Translations under genes and position numbers: made by a program
Assembly: GCA_030268105.1 (NCBI GenBank)
Contig: BSDZ01000017.1
Coordinates: forward strand, 62,001 to 126,000
Length of the DNA stretch: 64,000 bases
Origin: Volvox africanus
Lineage: Eukaryota > Chlorophyta > Chlorophyceae > Chlamydomonadales > Volvocaceae
Reading direction: 5' to 3'
Part shown: piece by piece, positions 45,071 to 58,300 of the stretch
Layout: every line of letters begins with the position of its first letter
Position numbering within the stretch: position 1 is the stretch's first letter
The notes under the pieces: model-generated
The model's database searches: none
Told to the model about the DNA's origin: nothing
What the model saw: only the letters and a program-made list of their open reading frames with translations

Positions 45071-48000
45071 TGCAGGCTTTCCACCAAGGGTGAGTCGAGA
45101 ATGGATTAAGGACTCAGGATCATGCAAACCTTGTACACATAACATATTGTTGCCAGGAAATGGTCCGCCAATGGTCCGCTAGGTATAGCTACACATAGCT
45201 GGAGGTTTCATGAGGCAGCACTGCTACAGCTCCTCCACGATGCTTCCTTACATATGCGCTCAGTTAACCACGTACAATACCTGCCGCCAGGCACGCTTCG
45301 CATGAGTGAAGACAAGTAAGAACTTACATATGGATAGTGATTCCAGTTGCATGTGTGCCCATGATGTCCTTGCCGCATACTCCGATTAAACCGCCGTCAC
45401 AAGCTATAATGGCATCCGTGTTACCCAGGCTTCGGTTCAGTGCCCTGTGGAAAGCGATTGAGACCACAGTCCACCACAGTAAGTAGAGACCGTGATTTTT
45501 TTCCATGACCGATGCACTGGGCAGGGCCTCATGCAAAATGAAACCTCAGGTTGTTCCTGAATGAACACCATTAAAGGTTTTGACAATGAAGGAAAGCTAG
45601 AGTCGGGATGCTGTGCCCCTAGCCATGCGCCGAAACATACATAAATGGCACCACCGCACGTCAACGTACAGAAGAACTTACTCTCTACCAGTAATTTTTC
45701 GTTTTTGTGAGTCTGGTTTTGGGTACAGGTCAAGTAACGAAAAATACTTTCCGTTACGGTCGGTTACAAACTTACAATGGCGAAAAAGGCCATGGGGCCT
45801 TTTGCGCCCCCCCCTGAGCATGAAAACCCCTAAATACCACCTTGCCTCAGCTCTTAGGAGGTTCACTTTGCAACACAGGGTGCAATAGCGCATGCTGCCG
45901 GGGTGCAAGTTCCCCCATTACAATTCTCCCCACCCTGCAGCGAACGTCCGCGGCCGCCCCCTGGCATCCCCTAGGGCAGCTAGCGCCTTGCACCCGATGG
46001 ATGGAGTGTTCTCTTGTATTCCCGGCACTACCATCCACTTTTCTTCATGTAGGGCGGCAGGTCGTAACCCTGATACGGCGCCAGCCCGGATATCCACCAT
46101 AGGGCAGACAGGATTCATGCACATCCTATCATGTTTGCATCATCTTGTGTATGCTAGCCGGGGTTCAACCCAAGGACCTTGTGTCAGATCCTAGCAATTC
46201 GCACCACTGTAACATAGGGTGCAATAGCGAGTTCCCCCCTTACACACTTAATGGATGGCTCCCTCTCCCTATTGGTCTGCATTTATCCACTTTGTAGTTG
46301 CTGCTCACCACGTCACCAGATGGAAAACTGGCAATGGTCTATGTGTATGTAAATTTGCTAAACTTAACTATGTCCTGGGCATACATGCACATGCAGAGGG
46401 ACTTCAGGCTGGAGAACCCCACTGACCTGGTGAAACTGCTTGCCAATGACCATGGACTAGCTTACCAAATTGTTCTTTGGAAGAGTAACAGCTTTGGGGG
46501 GCTTCATATCATTAGCCACATACGTACATTTATAAGTTTTTTAGGCAAATATGCCTCTTTTGTGTAGTATCCCTTTGGGCCCGATGCCCCAGCAGTGGGA
46601 GGGTTGGGGCCTTAAACCAGGGCCAATAGCTTCACATCCCTCAATACAATAGACATGCTGTAGTAAATCTGCCTGGAAATAATATGATGCTGATTAAGTT
46701 TTATATACTTAATCATTATGGACCATTATTTGCCCATACACATCCCAGGATCGAACACCTTGCACCATCCATCCCAAGTAACCATCCCATGTCCCGATCA
46801 ATCGTCCTGGTTACTGCTATTTTCTTGGTTACGAAAATCAGTAATAAACCCTGTCACAAATTGGAAACACATTGTTTATATCGGTGATTGCATGCTCGCC
46901 ATTCCACTTTTTTTGCTTTTCGCCTCCACTGCCCCCACAATTTCTTACCCTGTCACACTTCACATTTATATTTACTTCTCCTTCCCATGGGTCAGTACGT
47001 GGAGCCAAGGTCCCGGCGCCGTGTTCGCTGCGTTTGCTCTCGGTACCGCTGGCAGCATATCGACGTTACCGCTGGCGACTGTTCAGAACCGTGATGCCAA
47101 AGCAATGGAGGCAGTGGAGCAGGAGGTGGCGACCAAGCTGGCGGATATGAATGCGAATGCGGAGGCAGAGATAGGCCCTGACGGCGATGTCAGCCACCGT
47201 ACTCACCGATGTCACTTCCTAGTTAACCGCTTCCATGATTAATAAGCAACGACTAGTACAACGAGAAGAACTGTCAACTAGCATTATATGCTGGCATGGG
47301 ATGAATCTATCCATGCGCATCTGGGCGGTATCACATCGTACATATAAGAACTTCAACCCTATTTCGCAGAGGCCTAGAAGGGCGGTCTCAGCACATCGCC
47401 ATCTTGCTGTAGGGGATCGGCACCCTGGGGCATCCGTATTTTTCTTCGCCTTGCGGCCCACCATGTACCGTCGCATGGCGGAGTTCAGCTAGTGACGGTA
47501 GCGGGCACCATATCTCCGCCACAAAACTGGCGTACGTACTACCTGCTGCCGCAGCACGCGGCAAAAATATATACTCAGCTGATGCCTTCGTCAGGTTGGC
47601 GACCGGCGGCATCTCACTGATGTCACTGTGGCTTGGTGGCAACCAAGTTTTTTGAAGGGGGTAGCTGTTTGTTCCGGGGGCCCCGGAGCCCCCAGACTTC
47701 GTTACCGGGAGTCCCCCCCACCCCGAACAACTGCCCTAAAACATTCCGGGATCCCCTGGAACCTACAAACATGTTTTTCGGGGCCCATATATGTTATTTC
47801 AGAAATAGCATTGATGAGGTGTCTTAGTATCAAGCTATCAAGTCTGGAGCAGGTTCTGGGGTCAGTAGGTGTCCCTGGAACTGGGCCATGCTTTTTGTCA
47901 AACGTTTCGGGGTAAAGCCGAAAAAACGTTTTTCCCTTTTATTTTTTGTGTCCCCGAAAAGTAGAGCTTCACGCGGCAAAAACGTCCCGGGGCCCCAGGT

Positions 48001-49392
48001 GCGAGCTTAACACTTTTAAGGGCAATCTTGGAGAAAAGCCGAATGTTTCCAGGTCCCATCCGGGGTGAAGGCCCATGGTGGCAGCCTTACTAGCACTGTC
48101 TCTTCTTCGCGGCCGCAGCATGCCTAGATAGGCAGCACTGTACTCACACATCAACGCTAAAGCGCCGGGGCCGCCGCGGATGTCAATCGTCATGCTGGGC
48201 TGGCTGCTCCGTGCTTAATCTGGCATTGTCATGGCCCCAAGGGTTCAAACTAGTACAGGGTCATGACCGTGGGCGAGGGCGCGAAGGGCGAGAACAGCTA
48301 TTTTGGCGGCCTTTCTCCGCCGCTATGCCCCCAGCTGGATCAGCCGCATTAACGGAGGGCCTATTTTGCGGGTCGTTATTTGCGTTGTCATGATTACCAA
48401 TAGTCCATATGTAAATCAGAGACGGCGGCCGCTGCGGTGTCCTTCATGCATCCCTTAGCACCTATCCGTGGCAATATCCCACAAGACGTGAAACCTAGGG
48501 GTACCTGCACTTGCCTCTTACTCTGCTCGTTGACCCAGGCTGACACTTGGATGATGCTAGAGGAGTGGGATAGGTCAAACGTCAATGCTGGTGGAGAGTG
48601 ACTTGTGCCACTAGGAGAGATGTTGGACATAGATGAGGGGTATGGGCTGCCGTGCTCTCTATGACAATTGGGGTGGCGAATGGAGCGTATGGCCACAATA
48701 CCAAAAGATATTCCGTATCAAAACAGAAATCCAGAATGCGCTGCGTAGCATAAGTTGCGGTGTCGGTGAAAGGTTTGAATAGTGTAGGAGAAACGTAGAG
48801 GTAGGCAGGGTACTTTCGAGCATGTACGTAGCGTTCAGGATTCCATGCAGCACGGAATCTTGTTTTGGCACTTCACCTGTGTTCTCTCTGTTCTCCAAAG
48901 AATGCCTGTTTGGGGATTGGGTGTGTTATGTATCTTTGCAGTTCTGGTGCTAATAGCACCATTGTGTATCGAAGCGCTAGAAAAAAGGGAACTATCCAAA
49001 GATAGTATCGCAGTCGATGGGTTGCCGGAAACCAGGAAGTCCACATCATTTCAGGGCGGATTTATGTGTCAGGATCTAATGCTACACCTGAAACTAACAA
49101 CCCACACACCCATGTCCCTTCCAAACAATCAAATAAATAGATACACATCTTGTTTACAGAATACAGGATACCATTGCATACAGCGAAAAGCGTAGGCGAT
49201 CGCTGCTCTCAAGACCCTTACAGCATCCACCGTAACGTCCACTCGTAAAACCGAGGCCCGAAGCGCTGAAGTGCCACAACACCCTCTCATTTCATCCACG
49301 ACATCCTCCCCGCCCTACTGTCTGCTTCTCACCTGCTCTTTAGCACCTCCCTCTCTTCACGCCGCCCCCTTCTGATATCATTAAGACCTTAG
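45071..49392. other. 4.3 kb without a supportable gene
   Basis: Open frames are short. The ones with some coding look are 46,980-47,190 (+) with an Ala-rich stretch and 48,845-49,195 (+) with one hydrophobic segment (VLCIFAVLVLIAPL). Neither has a known domain or clear splice partners. The minus-strand 3' untranslated region of the downstream peptidase gene probably extends to about 49,220, where a TGTAA occurs on that strand (49,222-49,218). Confidence 0.45.
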
Positions 49393-52300
49393 TCACTGTA
49401 CCCCTGCACCCCTTTGCCCTTTGCCCTGATTTGATGGGGCCCCGCTACCATTCTCCCTCGCCTGTAGCTCCTGCTGTTGAATCCCGCTGACAGCGTTCCG
49501 GATGTTCTGTGCCTGCGCCGCTGCCATCCAGGCCGTGAACAGGGCCATGGGGTTGGGCAGGGTGCTGCTGCGCCCGTCATCGCTACGATCGCCGGCTGCC
49601 GCTAGCTCCGTCTCCTCATTCCCATAGACAGCCATTGAGCTCAGCGGGGGGCTTGGGGCAGGTGGGGCCTCCTTGCCTGTGGTTGTGCGTTCAAGTGATT
49701 AAGGATCTGTTCCTTGGGGTGCGCAAGTCCAACGAAGAAAACAACACCAGAAACCTAAACAATATCAGAAAATTATTGGAAAGGGCAAAAAGCTCAAGCT
49801 CAAAATGTACAGGAGCATGGTACGTGGACGGAGATGAGAGCTAGAAAGCGTCACAGATAGGATTTCCGCCTGATGAAACATCCGACATGGGTTCCTGCCA
49901 AGCCCGGGAACCACAACATTTGTACACTGAAGTTGTGTCGTGCTCGGTACGACATCTTACCGCTAGTTCCCACACAGGTGAAAATGTGGTCGTCGTCAAA
50001 GTTGAATTGCTCGTAAACGTACTTGATGTCATCCACCGTGGCCGCGTCGTACAACCGCTGCAGGTCGCGAAGGCACTCCAATGTCTTGTGCGGCACGTGC
50101 GGGTTCTGCACGCAAGAGAAACAACACCGCGGGTTGCAAGGTTCAAACACATTGGCACACATTACCGTTTTTTCAGTTCAGTCACATGTCGGGTAAGAAG
50201 TACACAACTGCCGCAATCTCGTATCTGCCTACAACCCACCTGCAGGTGTGTGAGCAGCCCCAGCCAGTATGCGTTGTCCTTCAGGTCGCTCTCGTGGCGG
50301 GTGAGCAGAGTGGTCTTGGCGCGGGCCAGCTCTCGTCGGTTGACGGGGGCCCACCGGATGTCCCGCAGCACATTCACACTAGCGTTGAGCGCATCGTAAA
50401 TCTGGAGCAGGACGAGGATGGGAATGAGGAGGCGTATGCACCTAACAGTGCAATACACACAATATCTCCTACCCACCAGCTGAACCCACCCCGGATCTTT
50501 TCCTTTCCGAATTTCCCCGGCCTCGTCCTAAACGAAAGCCCGAGCAAAAACATAGACACAGACACCGACTCGCCTTGTCGGGGTGGCTTGTCACATGCAC
50601 CATGAACCAGCCGGATCGGATCCGGTCAAATAACGTGACCTCGAAAGACACGTCGTACGTAAGGCCCAGTGAGTCGCGGACCTGTAGAGGTGAACGTGGT
50701 GTGAGTGGGTGGGGGTGCCGACCGAAAAAAGGTATGGGAATGGGGTCGATAGGGTGCAAGGCAATAGTGCAATGGTTGCACGAACCAGAGGTACAAAAAG
50801 CATAGAAGATAGCAGTGGCACCTCCACCGCCCCCACCAGATATTGCTGCTGCGGATCCTGGTCTCATTATTTTCCTTCAACCTCTCACTCACGTGTTAAT
50901 CCTAGAGGTGTAACAGCCCCGAAACCGATGCAGATCCATAACCACTTGACCGTGACAAACGTGGCCAACAACCGTCCGCCAAAAGCCCCCGTCACCGTCC
51001 GCTCAACCACCACTCCAACCACTTACGGTAGTGAATAGCCGCGAGTTAATAATTTCCGTCAACAACATGAGCATTACACTGGCGAATAGAGGGTGGTTGC
51101 GACGGCTCGCCTCTGCATCAGCACGCGCCGTCGCGTCCATCATGGCCTGCGAGGGTGTGCGTGAGTGTGGAATATGTATAGACACACACACATATACATA
51201 CATGTATGTATATATACATATATATACATATATATCCGTATGCGAGTACAGGTGGGGAGAAGAGAAGGCGATCCGTGATAGTCAGGTGAGAGCGTGTGCG
51301 TTATATACGTGTGGTGTGCGGGTGCGTGGTTCCGTGCTTCAGGATTCACGGATACAACATGACACGACATATCAGCAAGCTGACAAAGCAATGATCCGTC
51401 GTAACCATCTAGTCCATGGCCTATGTGAGGTTGGATACCGGATTTACCCTGTAATCATGGTGTCCGTGACAACGGTCGTACAAGTTGCCTTCCTAAAAAG
51501 GAGAAAATGTAAGCCTGCTCTTCCCTTTCCATTCCCGGTACCTTTGTCTGCAGCGGAGGCCGCACGGGGTCGCTCAGCTGCTTCAGCTCTCCGAAGTAGC
51601 CCAACGGACCCCACCGGGCGGGGGCCGGGCCGCCAATGTATGCCACAGCGCGCTCATCTGAATCCTACGACAAACATCCCGACCCGGAAAGGAAAAGCAC
51701 AAAAGAGAGAATGAGAAATTAAGAAGAAATTACGACCCGATAATGCAGTAAACAGGCAGCAGGCCTTCAGTAGTCTGGTGTTGGAATGAACTGCACACGA
51801 GGCGAGAGGGGGACCAGCAGGCAAAGCATCAAGGCAACCCTAGCACACAAAAGCATGCACCTGTCGTTCCCCTTTCCTTAAAAAAAGGAAATCATCCTAT
51901 CATCATCCGCATCCTATTCCCTCCCCGGAGCTACTGGAACCATCGGGCCAGGAGGTATTGACAAACAGCCCCTGTGCGCGCAAGGCCTAAATGACAACCC
52001 TTCTCCCCCTGCCCTCCCGCGTCCTGTCAGTGCCCAGCCAGACCTTGAGGTGCCACGTCTGGTGGCGCTCACTCAGCGGCGGGTTTCGGAAAGTGATGGG
52101 GTGCACATGGAGCGGCTGAGGGGCGGGGCGCGGAGCCACGGTGCCCACGTAGTCCAGCGCCAGAGCCTCCAACTCAGCAGCGTCAAAGTCGCCCACAACA
52201 CTGATTTCGAAGTTGCCTGTCCGCCCGCCCATACATGAGGTGCAGGACTAGGCTATGAAGGAACGAGTTGAAAGACTTTCATTCGTCTATACGACGAGGA

Positions 52301-55300
52301 ACGACTCTTAATGCACCGTCGTAGAGAGGATGCAAAGGATAGCTGCAGGGACGCCGAATAAGATCAAAGCCTTAATCGCCATCGCTTTGTGCCAATATAT
52401 TTCACATCATTTCCGGTTTCAATGAGGGGTCCAGTCCCATACACCCCCTATCCATCATCGTTTACCAAACCATACTCACTCGGTAACCCTACGTCTGGCC
52501 ATTCTTACCCGTGGTCAGCAGCTCCGAAACCGCGTGCTTCATGCTATTCAAAGTCAGCGCGTCCAGCTCCTCCGGCGTGGGGTCACGGAAGCAACGCTCC
52601 GTGCGTCCCAACATCGCATCCAATACCCGGTCGGAAGTCGCCCGCTCCAGAGACTTGTGAATGGACCTAAGTAGACCACACCCAGCCAGCGAACATGATA
52701 TGACAGCAAAACCAGACAGCGGAAAGGGGTGTTGTCACCGGGTGGGCAATCCCCAACTCCCGCAGCGCACATTCCCAACTGCATGACTAAGGCCTTCCCC
52801 CTTCCCTCTGCCCCTCCCAGCATCAGCAGCAATAGCGCTCACTTGACCGAGCCTAGGAACGCCTGCTTGGCCCTCTCCATGGCACTTTCCTCCCAGCGGG
52901 GGGCCTCCAAAAACATGTGGATCATTTGGAACATTGCCTGGGAGGGCACGGAAAAGAAAGGGAGGGGAAGTCGAATAAAACGAATCGTTCTGCTGATACT
53001 GAAGGAACGAGGACTAACCGTTAGGGTCGAATGATGACCGTCGTCGTCCAAAGTAAGGAAAGTGGAAACGAGCTGTGATGTAAACTAGGTAGTCGCCAAG
53101 GCCGCGAATTAATGCAATAAAAAGAAGAGAAACCGTAAATATGCATACTATCGGGCCATATTGTTGGCGGCGAAGTGAAAGCCGTGTTGAGTCCGAGGCG
53201 AAGCTGACCTAACCGCTGGCGCTTCATGTGAGTGCTCCTAAACCCAACCCACATGTAAAAAGAACCTACACGCGCCTGAACCCAACCAACCCAACCGCCC
53301 AACCCGGCCAGCTCGAAGCGCGCGCGCTTACCAACCGAACCAAGCGAGGTTCCGCGCGAACCCACTCACCTGGAACAGCGGCGGCGAAAGCAGCCAAAAA
53401 AGGGAATAAAAATAATACCCTTCCCGCCCTCACCTCCAGGCCTCCATCGACGGCCGAAAAGTGGAAGTCCATCACGATGTTCTCCTCATCCGCCTCCAGA
53501 GCGCAGTTGACCAGATTCGCAACACAGAACACCTCGATCTTTGGAAGGAGAAAAGGGGGAAGAATGAAGCGATCAGCAAGGAAGAGGGAGGGAGTCGAGG
53601 AACAACGGATGAACTCGCAGGAACCCACAGAAGGTGGGTAGGGAGAGGAAGGGGGAGCGGATGGATATCAGGAAGGACTGAGAGTGCGGACGCAATCCCC
53701 AAACCAGCTAAAACTTTTAGCTCTAACGATATCACCTAATGTTCCATTTGGCACCTTAAGGAAATTTATAAATACCTACATTATTAGCGCTAACAGCTGC
53801 TATTTTAATTCCTACGAAGTTACCCCCAATATTCAAGCCGATGGACGGCCGTAAAGGATTTCGTAACAAATGAAATCTGCTCCCTTGTCCTTAATCCCAA
53901 TTCTTAATTTTCGCATAGACTAGGGTGGTGGTTCCCAATTACCGCGCACCTGCTCCCTGCCCCACGGCCCCACTGCGCCGCTCTCGCTGAGCGTTCTTGA
54001 GCCCACCACCACCCGCCCAAACTGCCCCACGCCAGGCCGCTCTGCAACGCGCCCGCCGTTGGCGATCAATCGCAGCAGACCCGACCGCGGCTCATTGTCC
54101 GTGTACCGGTAGTTGATAGCGATGCCATTGGACAGGCGGCGCTGTACGATGCCGCTGTGCGGGTCGGGAGGCGGGAAGGGCTCGCCTGCAGGGTGAGAGG
54201 CAGTGGGGGTGATGGGCGGAATGAAGGGGCAAGGGGAGGACAGGAGGGGAAAGGCTATGAACTTGGGCCGAAACATTCCATGAGAGGTCCAGAAGGGATG
54301 ACTGTGCAGCAGTGGAAATGCTGCAACGGGAGAGCGTCCCCAGGCCAGAAACCTAATGACGGAGCATGAGGTTTTATCTGCCAGCTAATATTACTTCAGG
54401 AGAGGCAGTCGCAATCAGTAGTGATGGCGGCGGCGCAGTTAAGGACGAGAATACGCGAAGATAGGGGCGGAGTCGGAGGAAAATCCTCGAAATAGATGGA
54501 AGGCAAAAGCATTGCGTTGGACAGTGGGAAGAAGGGATTACTTGTTTTTAAGGTCAACTCTTACGCATCTCAATCGACTGAATGTAAGAACTCAGAATCT
54601 GCGCCGCACAAGGCCGGTGCCCTCATATTTTACCTGACCCCGGCACTACGGGTACGTAATGCGGTTGGCGCTCCGCCACCAGAGCCGCCAGCTGTTCGGG
54701 GCTGACCAGGGAGTCGGGAAGCTCCACATCATCCGCGGCCGTACAGTCCAGGGACGGATCCGCCAGCGCCGTGGCAATCTCCACGGGGGAGGGGTCAAAC
54801 TTGACGGCGCCTTCCGGCACCTCGAACTCTTCAAACTGGGAGCGGGGCCGGATGGGAATGAAGATATTAATACATTAAAACCAATAGCCAAACCTACGAA
54901 ATAAGCAAGCGATGTTACGATGAAGTACAACGGCACAGTGTATGTGCCAGAAGAACAAACAGATAGCGAACGCGTGCGTGGACGGTCGTGGACTGGACTG
55001 CAGAACAGCCTCCCCGGCCTCCACCTGCTATGTCCGTTGTTTTCCTATCCAGTAACCAGCACCCCACTGCCTACCTTTACCCCTTGCATCACTCCTTGCT
55101 CTCTTACCTGCTGGCTCTGCTTCTCCAGCTGTTCCAAATCGATCTGGTCCGCATCCAGATGCCCCGCAGCACCCAGACTGCCCCCCCTCCCTGAGCTACC
55201 CCCGGCGGACACGGAGGCCCCACTGGCGTCCACGTAGGCGGGTATACAGGCCACAATGGAGGTGCACCGCGTAGGGCCCAGGTAGGCCCAACGCCCCGGC

Positions 55301-58300
55301 TCTATGGCCTGTTCTGCGGCGGCAGTGGCCAGAACCTCTGCCTCCGCGCCGTAGTCGGATGCGAACGTGAGCATGCTGCGGGCAAGGGCGTTCACCTCCC
55401 AGAGCTCCACCTAAGGGGAAAGCAAGCGACGGGGAAATACGTACAAACGAAGGAGAAGGGGGACACGTGTGAACTCAAGAACAAATACCCGACTATAACA
55501 ATACATTTTCTGCTTATATTTATAATGTTCCATATATTTCCCGGGTTAAGAAAGAGAAAATTGTTGCTGTTGGTATGGTAGAAACTTATGGAACTAACGT
55601 GGACGCAGCGAGAGATTTGAGGAATGAGTTGACTGAACTCTCCCTATATCTAAGCTTCCATGGATAAAACATACATAAGCCCAAGACATACACGAAGACG
55701 ATAATGTGTATGAGGGGGGATATAGAGTCCCTCAGGCACGATGGACATCATAAAACACATACACTCCCACCCACCGTCTCCGCCACGGCGCTCATCGCCT
55801 CGTGTGCGTCTCGGTGTCCCATCACCGTGTGTCCACACGCCAGCGACTCCATCACAAAATTCAGTGTGTCCACTGACGGAATCTTGTTGGCCTGGGGTTT
55901 TGAGGTTTCGGAATGATTTGAAAGTTTGGACAGAGCGCGTACATATACGAAGTTCTTCAAATCAAGACGGCTATTTTAACGAATTGCATTTTGAATTAAG
56001 GTGCGAACATTACGCGTCAAGAGAACACCATTAGAACCTATCTATAAGAGTGAACAGGTTGCGTGGAGACAAGCAGTTGGCAAGTCAGAACCGAATGACC
56101 AAACCTCGAAGGTATGCGAATATACGATATCGAGCTGCTTGAGAGGAGGGGCGGACCCCAACGAGATCATGCAGTTAGCGCGTACATGTACATATCAGAA
56201 TGACAGTAAGGAGAGAATTCATGCCGCGAACTACGATGTGAAAGTCGAGATGGCGTGAATGCGTAAATGCACGATCAATGGAGCTTCGTACCTGCTCCGC
56301 CAGCTGTGCTGAGTCCCTCAGAATGGCCTGGCGATAGCGATCAAATTCGCCTGCGGACAGCGGCAGCACGGGCAACAGGAATTGGGAAGGCGGAGCTCCC
56401 AGGCTTAAAAACCGGCAGATGCAGAGCTTCATCTGCTTCAAAAAAAGCATCATCCACGCATCATCGACACTCTCCGTGGACAATAGCGGTACACGGGTCT
56501 GACACGGACTTAAGAACCGGGAAGGCAAACTGCAAGTATTTAGTTTACGTCACCTCAATACACCTCACGCCCCACCACCGCAGGCAGCCAGCCACTCCGT
56601 CAGTGCTAGCGGCCAGACTCACCCTGCGTGAGGCCGTGCCTCTGCATACGTCTCATCTCCTGCACCGCCACCCCCACTGCCCCCTGCCAGTCTGCGGGTT
56701 CGCTCGTGACGCTAAGTGTAGACACGGCACAGCCCTCACGACCTGAGTCGCTGATGTCCAGCGCGATGGACAGGAAGGGGGGCTTGCCGGACACGTAACT
56801 GCAACAGGAGAGAGGGAGACGGGGAAAAGAGAAACAGAGGGCAGTAAGACCGAGTAGGACAAAGAGGAAGGTAACTTATCGTGTTCAACCTCCGCTCCAT
56901 ATTCATGAGAATGGAGAGGCGTGTTAAGTTTGTAAACGCAAGGAGCTGAAACTCAAGCCTGAGGGCAAACCAGGGAGTAAGGTGGGAGGAGGGAATAGAT
57001 TGCGCAGGGCAAGAATCCTAATAAGCATCCCCCCCATCGAAATGTCACGGATGCGTGGACTGAGGATCTTATAAAAGATGACCGCAAGGTACAAAAGCCG
57101 CACCCCGCACCCACCGGCCGTTGATTCTGAACTGGAAGACGGACAGAATGATCCGCAGAATGAGAAGCTGCTTGAGATGCACCATTTCGGTCATGGGTTG
57201 AATGGGCAGCTTGCAAAACACGGACAACATGAAGTGCTGCAGCAGCGGGTGGCGGAAGATCTTCACCTCTGCGGGCTGCTCGCCTGAGAGGTATGGTTTA
57301 TGAATTAAGGTTCAGGGAGGTCAGACGGGAAAAAGACAGGGCCGAGCGAGGGGATGTAGAAAAACAACGGAGCCGGGCACGATATCCCATGAGGGCAGGC
57401 GGCAGAATGTCACGATAACATTTCTGGTGATAAGTGGACCCATGAGGGGAGGAGCGAACCACGCAAAAGAATGCATAAGAAGAAACTTTGCTAGAAAGCT
57501 ACACCGGATATGATGGATGAGGATCACACAAAATATAAATGCACGGCATTAAAACCCAAGTAACATCATATGGAATGGTGAAGCCAAACGTTGCGTTGCA
57601 TAAGAGTGACGAAGTTGGGCGACTCATGAAGTACAATACCCACATCCCCAGCCTCGTTCGGACACTCACCGGGTACTAGAGGCCCATATCCCCACTTGTG
57701 CTGCACCGGCGGTCGCACAGCGTGACGACATTTAAGCGGCCCAAGCTGCTGCTGCTGAGCGGCTGCCGCAACTCCGTTGCCATTGCCGTTGCTGTGCACA
57801 CCGGCGGCAGTCACCGCCGTCACAGAGAGTGGTGGTGACAGAGCCGCCTGCGCCTGCGCCGGATCCCGGCCGGGCGGCACCTTTCCGAACACCTTTTCGA
57901 TGAGCCGAACAGTGTCTTGTGTTGACCTTTCCAGGTCCCCCACCAAGTAGAGGGTGACATTGGCAGGGAAGTACCAGCGCTCCCAGAAGGACTTCAACGT
58001 GTCGTGGGGCCAGGACTTGACCTGCTCCGTCAGGCCGATAGGAAACCTGCGTACAGGCGGCAACAAGGTGGGTACTATCATTACTGTGTAGAGGAGATGG
58101 CGGGAAGAGTGGATGGATAGGGAACCGTGGACAGACGGCGGCAGCTATGCGAATGGGGCAATAGGTAGGTGCCAGAAGGAAACGACGCGAGGAACCCTTC
58201 GTGGGCTGAAGGGGTAAATTAGGTAAAAGAGCTTGATCAGCAAATTTTCAATTTCATAGAGCATATTTCGCTCACTTCACGTCGGCTTTCATCGCGTAGT

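Noticed and set aside
46718..47242. 174-codon frame as a gene
   Set aside because: Composition changes abruptly, all three frames are open in part, and no domain or splice partner is recognisable.
48845..49195. Frame with one hydrophobic segment as a membrane protein gene
   Set aside because: It is short, lacks homology I can recognise and partly lies where the 3' end of the SPP transcript is expected.
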